Positions 33,301 to 44,639 of a DNA stretch of 64,000 nt are shown piece by piece. The notes below the pieces were generated by a model. That model was not told the origin of the DNA and did not search any database. It was given only the letters and a program-made list of their open reading frames with translations. Where the stretch lies: the NCBI RefSeq assembly GCF_041734735.1, contig NC_134900.1, positions 31,709,870-31,773,869 of the forward strand. Reading direction: 5' to 3'. The translations under genes were made by a program, and so were the position numbers. This DNA comes from Babylonia areolata. Its lineage: Eukaryota > Mollusca > Gastropoda > Neogastropoda > Buccinidae. Numbering within the stretch: the stretch's first letter is position 1; every line of letters starts with the position of its first letter.

Positions 33301-34242
33301 GTCCTGTACAAAAACAAGGAAATATTCTGCACGTCAATAACATAACATGGCGACTTTAACAAATATGATTTAAGTAGAAATATAGAGGTACGCTTGTAGT
33401 ATTCGTGTCGTATGGACAACGAACACATCAGGCAAATCATACAAAATGAATGTCACTGTCTCATTTCAGCATGAAGAAAACACAATCTGTTTCAACGAGA
33501 AATGTTGGAGAGTTGACTTCAGTCAGTTCAGATCGAAAGGAGCACCACCGCTTGACTGCTTTTTATTGATTTTTTTTTTCCAAGGGTGCTTGGAAACGCG
33601 TTGAAGCGTCTTCCATTTCGATAATAACCTGTTTTTAGCATCCTAAATTCCAACACCCATTTAAACGCCGGAAATCTTTCGTGCGTTTCTCAGTGCAGGC
33701 GCATGAGAAAATGACACGTTGCCACGGTGAAACCGACCCTTCCAACCATGAATTAGGACTGTATGACCAGTCAGTCGTGTCCGACTGTAACCATCAGAGG
33801 AACAACCGATTATCGGGACTAGAATGTGATCATAGTGGAAAGTGTCTTGCCCAAGGTAAATCCCCACTCTCTCGGCCAAGAGGGTTTTAGGACAGTGGGC
33901 GTTGGGGGTGATCCCCTAACGGCCAACTAGCCCCCCAAGGCTATAACTAAAAGCCAGTGCAATCTTGCCTCCTGGTTTGAGAGTCATAGTCCTCGGCAAA
34001 AGACTAAGCTGTAAACGACGTCCCATTGCAATGCACGAAGCACTGATCATACAGCTCAGCCTTTGCTGCTGGCCCAACTGTAAGCTTATGTCAATCTGTG
34101 ATACAAGCTGAGTTGAAGTCGGTATGAAACGAAGCAAAGTGACCCATGTCATGTATGTGAACCGACACGTCACACCCTCTAGCTGTCACATCGATTTTGT
34201 TGTTGGAACCTCTGCATGGTCTGCGGGGCCAAAACCGGAAAG
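33301..34242. repeat. Tandem segmental duplication, unit 1 (942 bp)
   Basis: TACAAAAACAAGGAA, GACGACTTTAACAAAT-like sequence, CACTGTCTCATTTCAGCAT, GAGAGTTGACTTCAGTCAGT, GTGCGTTTCTCAGTG, dispersed repeat C and GACACGTCAC...GCATGGTCTG occur in the same order in unit 2 (34243-35819). Unit 1 lacks the MITE and LINE insertions of unit 2 and so represents the empty state. Confidence 0.92.
33757..34102 (+). repeat. Dispersed repeat family C, copy in duplication unit 1
   Basis: GTATGACCAGTCAGTCGTGT... to ...AAGCTTATGTCAATCTGTGA, matching the minus-strand copy at 7175-7542. Confidence 0.8.
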
Positions 34243-34503
34243 ATTCTATACAAAAACAAGGAATCATTTTGTACGTCAATTATATAACTTGACGACTTTA
34301 ACAAATCTGATTTAAATAGAGGTACGCCTGTAGAATTTATGTCTTATGGGCAACGAATATATGAGGCGAATCATACAAAATCTGAATGTCACTGTCTCAT
34401 TCAGCATCAAGAAAAACACAATCTGTTTCACGAGAAACGGTTGAGAGTTGACTTCAGTCAGTTCAGATGAAAAGAAGTGAGGCCGCTCCATTCCTTTTCT
34501 GCT

Positions 34504-34745
34504 TTAAAACCCCTTCAGCGTCAGGGGAAAAAAAAAACACAATAGAAAATGGTGCTTCAAGCTATAAAACAACATCCATAACAATAACCCTAAAACTGAG
34601 AAATTGGTCTCGAGATACCACTCTAGATAAACTGTGTGAATTTTCAGCCTTCCAGAGTTATTTCCCCTTTTCTGATGACGTCATCAGTGATGTCACTATG
34701 CACGTGCGTGACACGAGACGTTCTGTGACGCTCAAGGGGTTTTAA
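34504..34745. mobile_element. MITE family C, TTAA-flanked
   Basis: TTAAAACCCCTTCAGCGTCA at the left and its near-perfect complement TGACGCTCAAGGGGTTTTAA at the right (one mismatch). It is absent from unit 1 of the duplication, so it inserted after the duplication. TTAA ends suggest a piggyBac-type non-autonomous element. It is 242 bp long with no coding capacity. Confidence 0.85.
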
Positions 34746-34918
34746 AGGTGCTTGAAAACGCGTGGAAACGTCTTCTATTTCGGTAATATCCTGTTTTTAG
34801 CATCCCTAAATTCTGACACCCATTTCAAAGCCAGAAAACGTTCGTGCGTTTCTCAGTGACAGGCGTATGAGAAAAGACACGTTGCCACGGTGAAACCGAC
34901 CCTTCCAACCATGAATTA

Positions 34919-35505
34919 GGACTGTATGACCAGTCAGTCGTGTCCGACTGTGACCAGAAGAACAGCAGAGGCGGCAAATGCTGTTCCAACCATCTGGGCT
35001 AGAATGTGATTACAGTGGAGAGTGTCTTGCCCAAGTTAAATCCCCACGCCCTCGGCCAAGAGGGCTCCTGGGCAGTCAGCGTTGGGATGGTCCCCTAAGG
35101 GCCAACTAGCCCCCCCAAGGGCTACAACAAAGAGCCAGCGCAGTCTTGCCTCCTAGTTTGAGAGTCACAGTCCTTGAAAAAAGACGAAGCTGTAAATGAT
35201 TTCCCACTGCAATGGAGGAAACACTAATCATACAGCCCTCACTTCGCTGCTGGCCCTACCTTTTTCTATATTATAATTATTATTTATTAATTAATTAATT
35301 AGTTTATTTATGTAAGCTTATCTATTATTTATTCACCTTTTTTTTCTCTCAAGGCCTGACTAAGCGCGTTGGGTTACGCTGCTGGTCAGGCATCTGCTTG
35401 GCACAGATGTGGTGTAGCGTATATGGTTTTGTCCGAACGCAGTGACGCCTCCTTGAGCTACTGAAACTGAGACTGCTGGCCCAACTGAAAGCTATGTCAA
35501 CTGAT
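34919..35505 (+). repeat. Dispersed repeat family C in unit 2, interrupted by a LINE fragment
   Basis: Continuous with unit 1 up to GCTGCTGGCCC at 35256, then resumes at 35473 after the insertion. Confidence 0.8.
35257..35472 (+). mobile_element. 5'-truncated LINE 3' end (216 bp) nested in repeat C
   Basis: CTGCTGGCCC is duplicated at 35247-35256 and 35473-35482. The body starts TACCTTTTTCTATATTATAA, carries AAGGCCTGACTAAGCGCGTT and ends ACTGAAACTGAGA. Unit 1 of the duplication gives the empty site, so the ends are certain. Confidence 0.92.
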
Positions 35506-35752
35506 TAAGACAAGGGTTGAGCCTGACGTGTATATTAAATATTACTTCTAACACTGACCCGTTGCCTGGCCTGGGACGTGACATTAATTCTACAGCCCTC
35601 ACTCTGCTCTTTGGCCCAACTGTACGCTCATGCCAATTTGACGATGTAAGCTGAATTTAAGCAGGCATTAAACGAACCAAAATGGCTCATATCATGTAAA
35701 CGAATCGACACGTCACCCAAAGCTGCTATGCTGAATTTTATTACACACACAA

Positions 35753-35784
<32 letters not shown>

Positions 35785-35819
35785 CTTTGCATGGTTTGAG
35801 GGGTCAAAAACGGAAAGTG

Positions 35820-37044
35820 CGGCTTTGATTGGCTAATACTGAATGAACACGTCATTGCAGACGATCAGTGTTTTCCGGACCTGGTAAGCTGGCTGTACCG
35901 GTGTTCGTTTAGCGACTGAATCTGTGTCAAGATTGAGTATCGCCAGACAACAACCCTCAATACAAGAGTCGAAAACCACTGAAAATGGATTACAACATAT
36001 ACTGATGGCAATATAATTTTCTATTTCAGCTGTACACGAAAATTATCCTAAAATAGGTCCCTGAATTTAGGATACTAAAATAGGACATAACTTATATATT
36101 TTTTTATTATTAAAAACCAACAACATTACCAGTTGCTGTGTCCCGCGCCTTGTGGAACAAAAAGGGAGATATGCAACTCCCTATTACCATTCACTGCTGG
36201 GTGAGTTGGAAATAAATATGAATTACAAAAAAATCTGAAAAAAAAGCTGTGAGAATGGCAACCGCTTTGCAGTCTTCATTGTCATGGACAAAAAAATAAA
36301 ACAAAACAAACAAACAGAAAATAAACATAATAACCCCCCAAAACCCCACCCTCTTTACGATACACACACACACACACACACACCACTGACATTCAGGCAT
36401 CTTCTTGTGTGCGGAAATGGTGCCAATCACGGTCATAACTTGGTTTAGCAGCAGAAATACCTATGTGCAGTGCACTTTTGTGGGGGCTACCTCTTTTTTT
36501 TTTTTCTCTTCCGCAATGATGTATAAATACGTGACATTATTTCCATGACAAAAAAAAAAAACAGGATGGTGCAGTGGCCGCGTTAACACACAAAGACTCT
36601 GCCAAAGGGAAGGGAAATCACCATGTGTCGTCTCACGCATGATAAAACAAAGAGTTGGCTCCCTCCATGACCACTGCCTTTTCAGATCGGAAATCACTTA
36701 AAAAAAAAAAAAAAAAATTCTTTCCCTTTTCTTTTTCGCCTGTTCCTTTCTGTTCTTTTTTTTGTTGTTGTTGTTGAATGGGACCTTCTACGTTAGTTCA
36801 CTGCTGGAAAAAAAAAAGATGAAGAAAAAACCAAACCAAACCAAAAAAAACATCGACACACCAGTAAACCAACCATCAACAGTTCGATCGATATTAACAA
36901 GGTGTGTATCAAAACTACAGCAATGTAACGCAATGGACACTACGGCTTCATGTTAAAGCCTTTAAACAAGGGTGGTCGGCCACACAACTGCCAGCTACTT
37001 GGCTTTATCAACTAGTTTTCTGACCACGGATCTTCACCCCAAAA
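35820..37044. other. Gene-free stretch
   Basis: A (CA)n run at 36362-36383 and poly-A runs at 36548-36560 and 36701-36717. No domain recognised. Confidence 0.5.
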
Positions 37045-37357
37045 AACAAGAACATAAGAGAGAGAGGGAGGAGAGAGATTAGAGAGAAGAGAGAGAGAGA
37101 GATTAGAGAGAGAGAGAGAGACTGAGGTAAAGAAAAGTACATGAGAAAGAGAGAGAGAGGGGGGAGGAGATGGGAGAGAGAGAGAGAGGACCCAAGAAAA
37201 GAACATACGAGAGAGAGGAGAGAGATTAGAGAGAGAGAAGAGAGAGAGAGAGACTGAGGTAAAGAAAAGAACATGAGAAAGAGAGAGAGAGGGGGGGGAG
37301 GAGATGGGAGAGAGAGAGGACCCAAGAAAAGAACATACGAGAGAGAGGAGAGAGATT

Positions 37358-37389
<32 letters not shown>

Positions 37390-37654
37390 CTGAGGAAAAG
37401 AAAAGAACATGAGAAAGAGAGAGAGAGGGGGGGGTGGGGAGGAGATGGGAGAGAGAGAGAGAGGACCCAAGAAAAGAACATACGAGAGAGAGGAGGGAGA
37501 TTAGAGAGAGTAAGAGGAGAGAGACTGTGAGGAAAAGAAAAGAACACGAGAGAGAGAGAGAGAGAGAGAGGCAGGAGGGCACCGCATAAAACCTTCAGCA
37601 CACACCGATCTGACTGAACTAAAGAGAGAGAGAAAAGGGAGGAGGGGAGGGCGT

Positions 37655-37698
<44 letters not shown>

Positions 37699-37700
37699 CA
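37045..37700. repeat. Purine-rich tract with about 130-bp higher-order repeat
   Basis: The order GACTGAGGTAAAGAAAAG, AACATGAGAAAGAGAGAG, GGGGGGAGGAGATGGGAGAG, GACCCAAGAAAAGAACATAC, GAGGAGAGAGATTAGAG recurs about four times (37045-37520). (AG)n follows to 37700. Confidence 0.9.
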
Positions 37701-38011
37701 TGGCTTCGTTTTAGGCTGTAAAATTATTCAGCTGCATAAAAAAAAAAAAATGTCAGCACTTTTCATTCTCTTTGTTTGGCTCTGTTGGACAATTAGTTCA
37801 GACTTGAACAAGAAATCTCCCCCCTCCCCAAAACGACATAATAAAAATAAAACAATCCAACCAAACACATAAAACACCCATATAATTATTAAACAACAAC
37901 AACCACCCCCAAACAAAAAACAAAACAAAACAACACAACAACAAAAAAAAACAAAAAAAAAAACCAACCAACCAACCAAAAACAACCCCCCCCCCCCAAA
38001 AAAAAAACAGA

Positions 38012-38669
38012 AAAAGAGAATGCAACAGAAAATACTGACTGAACACCTCATATTCATAAATGACATGAAAAGAAAGCAGGTTTCTTGATTGTGCCAAAAT
38101 CCAAGGATGAACCCCCCCAAAAAAACACACACAAAAAACAACAAAAACCCACAACAACAACAAAAACAACAACAAACAAACAAACAAAAAAAAAACCCCC
38201 ACCAAAACAAAACCACACACACACACACAAACAAAACAAAAACAACAACAAACAACCTGACCGGTTATCATGGACACAGATTATTACTCCAATTTCTTGA
38301 CCCGACAGCGAATGACAGGTACTGCCCCCCCCCAGCATCCCCCCCCCCCCCCCCCAAAAAAAAAAAAAAAAAAAAAAAAAACCCAGAAAAAGAGAATGCA
38401 ACAGAAAATACTGACTGAACACCTCATATTCATAAATGACACGAAAAGAAAGGCGGTTTCTTGATTGTGCCAAAATCTAAAGATGAAAAAAAAACCCCAA
38501 AAAAAACAACCCCAACCCCCCCCCCAAAAAAAAAAAAACAACAACAACAACAACAAAACACACACACACACACACAAACCACACACACCAAAAAACAACC
38601 TGACCGGTTATCGCAGATACAGATTATTACTCCAACTTCTTGACCGGACAAGCGGTTGACAGGTACTGG
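38012..38669. repeat. Two-copy tandem duplication (about 370-bp period)
   Basis: AAAAAGAGAATGCAACAGAA...GCCAAAATC and CAACCTGACCGGTTATC...GACAGGTACTG occur at 38012-38324 and 38387-38669. The A/C-rich middle parts differ strongly in length and run content. Confidence 0.92.
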
Positions 38670-39144
38670 CCAGGGATGAGTTCACAAGGTGTTGAGATAG
38701 CGCGCAACAAACTTATATAATAATAATAATCATTATAATAATAAGATAACATACATCTTTTTCAACACCACTTTTGCACTTGACATGCGGTTTGAAATCA
38801 AAACGCCTCTGAGGGCAACACAGCAAGCTTATCGATAGTAAGATGTTGTACATGTTCTACAGCAAACTTTTGCATCAGACAGATTGTGTGATTAATGGTT
38901 ACTAGGAGTAGTTTCTGAATTATCGGGTGTATGGGAGCGCGCGCACACACACGCACACACACACACACTACACACAACTGCGTCGAAGCGTACACACACA
39001 CACACACAAACACAACACGAATGTGCAAAAGCGCATGGTAGTTTGGAACACACCATAGACACACATATCAACATCTCCACCAGCAAAACAGCCCAATAAA
39101 CAGATTGACTCGAGAAGTCAGGGAAGAGACCGTCACTACACACC

Positions 39145-39182
<38 letters not shown>

Positions 39183-39553
39183 AGTGAACGGAAACGAAAT
39201 GATACGTTGTACACAAAAGTGCCGTGTTCCGTCACATGGGGGGGAAAAAAAAGAAGAAAAAAAAGAAGAAGAAAAAAACAAAAAACAAAAAAACCCGCCC
39301 TACTGTCCGCCAGTTGTGGGGATACATTCCGGACGCTGTACACAGAATCATTGTACACACCGAGCGCACTATGATCACGCCATGATATTCAACTGGTGTA
39401 AACTTGACCGACACTGACAGACTGCCGCAACAACATTTCACCTTCACTTTTTGTCAAGGAAGACAAGGAGGAATAGAGTTCTGATTTGATGAACAGATAG
39501 AGCATAAATTATATATATATATATATATATATAGTTAAATATGGACATAAGGA
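38670..39553. other. Gene-free stretch with (CA)n tracts
   Basis: (CA)n at 38943-39007 and 39148-39180, an A-rich purine run at 39243-39290 and (AT)n at 39510-39531. No domain recognised. Confidence 0.55.
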
Positions 39554-39608
<55 letters not shown>

Positions 39609-40012
39609 GGTAAGGAGGGCAAAATACTGCTCGAGCGTCCCTCACAAAGACTCATGTGAGCCACTGGACAGACGCTGAGGAGACAGAGACAGCGGCTGTG
39701 AGAAACAGAGAACGAATGAGAAAGAGAGAAAGAGAGAGAGAGAGGGAGGCAGACAGAGAGAGAGGGGGGAGAGGGGGGGGGGCACAGAAAGATAGAGGGA
39801 GGGAAGAGAGGAGGAAGGCAGAGGGAATGAGAGGGATGAGAGAGAGAGATAGTGATAAAAGAGAGGAAGAGAGAGAGAAAAAGAGAGAAAGAGAAGAGAG
39901 AGAGAGATAGTGATGAGAGATAGATAAAGAGAAAGAGCACAGAGAGAGAGAGAGATAGTGATGTGAGAGAGAGAGGGAGAGAGAGAGAGAAAGAGCACAG
40001 AGACAGAGAAAG

Positions 40013-40048
<36 letters not shown>

Positions 40049-40140
40049 TTGAGAAAGAGCACAAAGAAAGAAAGAGACAGAGACAGAGACAAAGAGGCCG
40101 AGAAAGAGACAGAGAGAGAGAGAGAGAGACAGAGAGAGAA
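39554..40140. repeat. (GT)n followed by imperfect (AG)n purine tract
   Basis: GT units to about 39573, AG units to 39605, a short unique insert (39606-39716), then AG-rich DNA in which GAGATAGTGATGAGAGA recurs every 50-60 bp. Confidence 0.92.
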
Positions 40141-40529
40141 AGGCGACACACTAACACACAAAAGTCAGGACGGCGGACCGTAGAAGCACAATGATGAACA
40201 GAAGGGCAGGCTGACTGCCACACACACACACACACACAGAGCCTGTCAGACGACCAACGTGAAGCACTGGACACCATGACATGACTGAGGAATCCTCCAC
40301 TCTCTCTCTCCCTGGTCCTCCTCCCTCTCCCCCTCCCTCCTCCTGCCGCCGCCTCCTCCTCCTCCTCCCTCTCCTCACACTGTTAACGAAGGGTTCACTG
40401 CAACACCACACCAAAGCACATCCCGATGAAATCAAAACTTAACTACACCCAAATATCAAGTTCCATCAAATCATGAAATCAGTTGAAATGGGTTGGGTTT
40501 GTTTTGTTTTTTTTTTCTCCCACAGTCGA
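40141..40529. other. Gene-free stretch, possible but unproven minus-strand exon
   Basis: A minus-strand open stretch (40435-40240) has an acceptor-like TGTTGCAG ending at 40410, then a purine-rich Arg/Gly-coding run. Joined in phase 0 to the CA10-like exon at 43977, it would stop at once (TGA). I do not call it an exon. Confidence 0.3.
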
Positions 40530-41121
40530 GCACATTGGTTGTATTTAATGGCTGCTTTCAGAGGAGGAAACTGGCAGAATGTATTAGACGCTCTTCTGCC
40601 AGTTCAGTGTCTGTGAGGGTCTGGGTTCGAATCCCTCTCTCGCCATTTCTCCCGAGTGTGACTGGAGAGAGAAAAAAAAAATTTGGGTGCTGACCTCAAC
40701 ACCAAGCTCTGGGGGCACGGTAGCCGATCTTCGCCGGACGTCCGAGTTTGTGGCATCCCTCGGTCTTCGACCCTGACTGCGTTGCTGTCGAACGCAAAAG
40801 AAATGAAAGAAAGAAAACTCAAGAGTCTAGTCAAACTCAAGAGTCTAGTCAATCGGACGAGACGATAAGCCGAGGGTCCCGTGTGCAGCACGCACTTAAA
40901 AGAAAAAAAAAAGAACCCATGGCAACAAAAAAGTTGTTCTCTTGCAGAATTCTATAGAAAAACTCCACTCAGATAGGTACACAAAATATATAAGCTTGCA
41001 CCGAGGGCCTGACAAAGCGGGTTGGGATTTTGCTGCTGTCAGCCATCCGCCTTGCAGATGTTGTTGTTGCGCGTATATGGATTCACCCGAATGCAGTGAC
41101 GCCTCTTTGAGAAACGAAAAA
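40530..41121 (+). mobile_element. Composite SINE (family S3-like) with a LINE end inside
   Basis: The head ends in B-box-like GGGTTCGAATCCC (40623-40635). After a LINE-derived segment (40686-40817), the shared core resumes at about 40850 (TCGGACGAGACGATAAGCCG) and the LINE-type 3' block follows (GGGCCTGACAAAGCGGG...GACGCCTCTTTGAG). It is older and more diverged than 6388-6754. Confidence 0.75.
40686..40817 (+). mobile_element. LINE 3' terminal fragment inside the composite SINE
   Basis: It encodes ADLNTKLWG and, after one frame change, VADLRRTSEFVASLGLRP followed by a stop. This is the same C-terminal signature (KLWG..xDLxxTxxF) as the LINE end at 19168-19431. It ends in CGAACGCAAAAGAAATGAAA. 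Confidence 0.75.
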
Positions 41122-41206
41122 AAGACCTGATCTAGTTTAATGAAATCAACTCGAACAAAATGGATTTTCTGGGGGGTGGGGTGGGTGGGGGGTGGTGAAA
41201 GTAATG

Positions 41207-41515
41207 CACACTGGTTGTATTCTATGGCCACTGTCAGAAAGTCGAGGAACAGGGTTCAAATCCCTGTTTCTGCATGGCGTTGTGTCCTTGGGAAAAGGCC
41301 ACTGAGGACCGAGTTTCCTCACTCCGTCCAGGTGTAAACGGTTACCAGACTTCGGCTGAGGTAGGTTAAAAAAACAACAACAAAACAACAACAACAACAG
41401 CAGCAGCAGCAGCAGCAGCAGGCGACATGAGAGGACTGGGTCCCGCCTTCCTGTGCCATGTTCTGGACACAGTGGGTATGATTTCACTGCCCAGGTGGCC
41501 GTGAAAGACTACAGG
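41207..41515 (+). mobile_element. SINE-like repeat (family S4)
   Basis: The left end (CACACTGGTTGTATTCTATG) resembles the start of the composite SINE at 40530. It has a B-box-like GGGTTCAAATCCC and continues GTCCTTGGGAAAAGGCCACT...CAGGTGTAAACGGTTACCAG. An (AAC)n(AGC)n run lies at 41371-41420, then CACAGTGGGTATGATTTCAC. Confidence 0.6.
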
Positions 41516-41754
41516 ACTTCGAAACTTAAGAAAAAAAAATCATGACGAACAACACTGAAATGTTTAATGTCAATTGCTGTAAACCTTTTAGTGACACAGT
41601 AGGTACAAATCAGAACCCAAAACAGGTCAGATGGAACATAATGGAAAAACATGGCTGAAGCAAAAGAAACTACTGAGGGATAAGCGACACCTTGGTACTT
41701 TGTCATTTGCTTAAAAAGTCTATGTGGCATGGGGGTGCACATACTTTTCCAAAG

Positions 41755-41774
41755 AGAGAGAGAGAGAGAGAGAG

Positions 41775-41819
<45 letters not shown>
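41755..41819. repeat. (AG)n microsatellite
   Basis: About 32 units with one AAAAGAG interruption. Confidence 0.95.
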
Positions 41820-41821
<2 letters not shown>

Positions 41822-41944
41822 CGCTGTGTGTTAAAAACAACAGTACATAAGAGAAACAAACGGATGGACAAATTATGAAGTTACCTTGATAAAAGACTAT
41901 CTTCTTCATGTTGCATAAATCCCCCTGAAAAAAAAAGAAAACAA

Positions 41945-42287
41945 AGACAGAAAAGAATGTTAAAATACCAGACCACAATATCCTAACGTATAATTGAGAT
42001 GGCCTGTCTCATGCAAACACACAGGAAAAAAAAACCCAGTCGTTATACAGACAACTGAACCTTCCAATCAACAAGGTGGTGGCCTGTCTCAGACGACGAA
42101 GGCTGGATGTACAATACAGAAAAGAATGTTAAAATACCAGACCACAATAGCCTAACGTATAACTGAGATGTCTTGTCTCATGCAAACACATAGGAAAAAA
42201 ACCCCAGTCGTTATACAGACAACTGGACCTTCCAATCAGCAAGGTGGTGGCCTGTCTAAAATGACGATTTGCTGGATGTACAATACT
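41945..42287. repeat. Two-copy tandem duplication (about 170-bp period)
   Basis: AGAAAAGAATGTTAAAATAC...CAGTCGTTATACAGACAACT...GCTGGATGTACAATAC occurs at about 41949-42116 and 42119-42287 with a few substitutions. Confidence 0.93.
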
Positions 42288-42539
42288 CTCCTCACTTCTG
42301 ATGTGGCTCATGGGTCCGATGGGTGGAGGACAGTGGGGACACCTGAAAGCTGCAGCAGTTGTGTGCGATCTGGAGCGGGTTGCCATGAGACAGTCTGTGC
42401 AGTGCCATGTTTGCTTACAGTTACGAATGTTCCTTAAGTGTATGGAATTTACCGCGGGGTTGGTTTAAATAATCTTTATTTGTTCAACAGTACACATGAT
42501 TACAAATGCAAACGAAGACAGAAGAGCATCATCAAGCTT

Positions 42540-43190
42540 AAAGCTTACACAGGGTCCATGCTTCACTTCCGTAGAACATAGTGGAGAGCACTACAGCTTT
42601 CTGCACTTTCAGCTTGGTTGGTATCTTGATGTCCAGTGGTTCAGCACACGTGCTCGGAGTTGTCCTTGTGCCTGACTGACCTTGCTGATTCCTACCGAGA
42701 TCTCCTTATCTCAGGAGACATCAGAGATGACGCTGACTAGGTATTTGAAGTGCCGCTATGCTCTCAATGTGTACACTTGCTCTTGAGCCTGGGGCTTGTT
42801 GGTGAAGGACACCAGTCTTGCTGAGGCTGGTCGTCAGACCAAAGAACTGGGCTGCTTCTGCAAACGTGGTGATAATGACCTGGAGGTCAGACTCCTAGTG
42901 AGCCATGAGAATAGTCAACTGCAAGGAGCGTTTCAATGATCAGCGGTTCGAGCGTCCCGAGTCTAGGCATTCAGTCTTCGAAGGACGAACAGAGCTCCGA
43001 CTTGACGGTGGCTCAGGTAAACACCACAGTTGAGGTCATGGGGGGGAGCGTGGTTCAAGACACAGCTGAAGAAGAGGTTAAACTGGGCAAGAACACATCC
43101 TTGCTTCACCCAACTGGAGACATGGAAGTGTGCCAGAGGTGTGACCACTGGCCAGCGCTGCTCCAGTCATGCCAGCATGGAAGATACAGG
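42540..43190 (-). mobile_element. Degenerate LINE reverse-transcriptase fragment
   Basis: Minus-strand pieces in order: WVKQGCVLAQFNLFFSCVLN (GVKQGCVLAP-type RT motif) and VLRRLNA at 43148-42963; then DLQVIITTFAEAAQFFGLTT SLSKTGVLHQQAPGS near 42890-42780; then LKVQKAVVLSTMFYGSEAWT near 42620-42550. These match the order of fingers/palm and downstream regions in common animal non-LTR retrotransposons (FGLTISLKKT..LHQP, LYGSETWT). Several frame breaks and stops make it a relic. The catalytic FADD position is damaged. The basic GRQKKRW end seen at 16792-17061 would follow in an intact element. Confidence 0.8.
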
Positions 43191-43619
43191 GTAAATTTCC
43201 CTGGACACTGTATATACACTGACTGACAAAATACACACACATACACACACACTAACAACCACACAGAGATACTGACAATGTCAAAATTATCAACTCTGTC
43301 ATTCTAGCGAGCTGGCAGGCTAATAAAGGCAGGAAAATAAAAACATCGCCGTTACTGTACTCGCACAAATACAGGCACACCGTTACTGTACTCACACAAA
43401 TGCAGGCGCACTAACACACGACGCACCTGGACCAGCAAGAATGTGCACAAGAGTTAATTCACTCAGAAAACTTCCACGATAGCACCATGCGTATCTGACT
43501 CAGAAACAATACACGAACGGACAAATGGGTCTCTCCTTTTCTCTCTGCCACCTCCACAAACAGACACGCACACAAGAACGCGTGCACAAACACCTTTTTC
43601 CTGAATGTGGAGACACACC

Positions 43620-43664
<45 letters not shown>

Positions 43665-43854
43665 CGGAAGAGAGATAGAGAGAAGATAGAGAGAGAGAAT
43701 TTATACAAGAAAAGGCCACAGCCCAATGTGAAGGGGGGAATATACAATAATCATTAAGCACGAAACACATGTCAGCCATATACATGCACGTAGAGAGAGA
43801 CAGCTGATTTTGTTTTAACTTTTTTTTTTATTTTTATAGATTGAAACTTAAAAC

Positions 43855-43970
43855 GGAGAGAGAGAGGGGGGGGGGAGAGGGAGAGGGAAGACAGAAAGAG
43901 AGAGAGACAGAGAAATAGAGTTAGAGAGTGAGACAGAGACAGAGACAGACACAGAGAGAGAGAGAGAGAG
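43855..43970. repeat. (AG)n/(GACA)n purine-rich tract beside an exon
   Basis: AG-rich DNA that reaches the 3' border of the exon ending at 43977, so it forms the pyrimidine-rich start of the next intron in the transcript. Confidence 0.9.
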
Positions 43971-43976
43971 CCGTAC

Positions 43977-44108
43977 GGAGGTGGGGTAGTTGATGTTGGT
44001 CCGGACGGCCCTGTTATTGAGCGGCATGACAGGACGCCGGTTGCCGGCCAGCTGGGTCACCGACTCCTCCCCGTACAGCCGTTTCTGGAACTGACGTAAC
44101 GTGTCCAG
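43977..44108 (-). CDS. CA10: Carbonic-anhydrase-related protein 10/11-like, exon B (C-terminal part of CA domain)
   Basis: It encodes 44 residues: LDTLRQFQKRLYGEESVTQL, then AGNRRPVMPLNNRAVRTNIN and YPTS. It matches the end of the alpha-carbonic-anhydrase fold (canonical NWRPxQPLxNR) and carries the RTNIN extension characteristic of the secreted, non-catalytic CA10/CA11 proteins. CA10 and CA11 are known in vertebrates as neurexin ligands; a similar role here is inference. The exon begins after ...GTGTGGACAG (acceptor, long GT-rich upstream tract) and ends before GTACGG, a GT donor with a weak consensus. It starts in phase 0, which fits the phase-0 end of exon A, and the junction Q|LDTL falls where alpha-CA genes have an intron (human CA2 SSEQ|VLKF). 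The exon carrying the C-terminus was not found. Confidence 0.87.
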
Positions 44109-44639
44109 CTGTCCACACACACACATACACACACACACACACACACGCCAATCACACACACGCACGCGCCAATCACACACATACACACGCACGCACACAC
44201 ACACCATGCACACACACACAACAGTCAATCACACACACGTACACCAGTCACACACACACACACACACACACACACACCACTCACACACACACATACCAGT
44301 CACATCCACACACACACCACGCACAAACACACCCCATCACGATTTATCAACTTGTCATAACTATTGCATAATGCAAAATAATACACACACGCATCTTTCT
44401 CTCTCTCTCTCTCTATATATATATATCTATCTATCTATATATATCTATATCTACTTACATAGATAACATCACATCATAATCAACATTCACAACATGAAAC
44501 ACAGTGCAAGTTAGTTCCTTTGGCGTCAAATCACAAACAAACAAAATAGGATCATTTCCTTTCCCGATCTTAATAAAAGAAAAACTCAACATATAAATTA
44601 TGCTCAAGAAATGATCACCGGCTAAAGACTTCCTTCACA

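Larger units (their letters stand above)
34243..35819. repeat. Tandem segmental duplication, unit 2 (1577 bp, with insertions)
   Basis: Same order of markers as unit 1. It is enlarged by MITE C (34504-34745), a LINE fragment (35257-35472), a partial second copy of the repeat-C end (about 35583-35645) and a (CA)n run at 35743-35774. Confidence 0.92.

Noticed and set aside
37728-38473. Phe/Cys/Val-rich minus-strand frames of up to 175 codons
   Set aside because: They translate A/C-rich low-complexity DNA from the opposite strand. The hydrophobic look comes from T/G-rich codons.
40240-40435. Possible last exon of the CA10-like gene
   Set aside because: The acceptor-like TTGCAG is followed by TGA in the phase required by exon B, and the remaining frame encodes an Arg/Gly run from a purine repeat. 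No resemblance to a CA10 C-terminus is visible.
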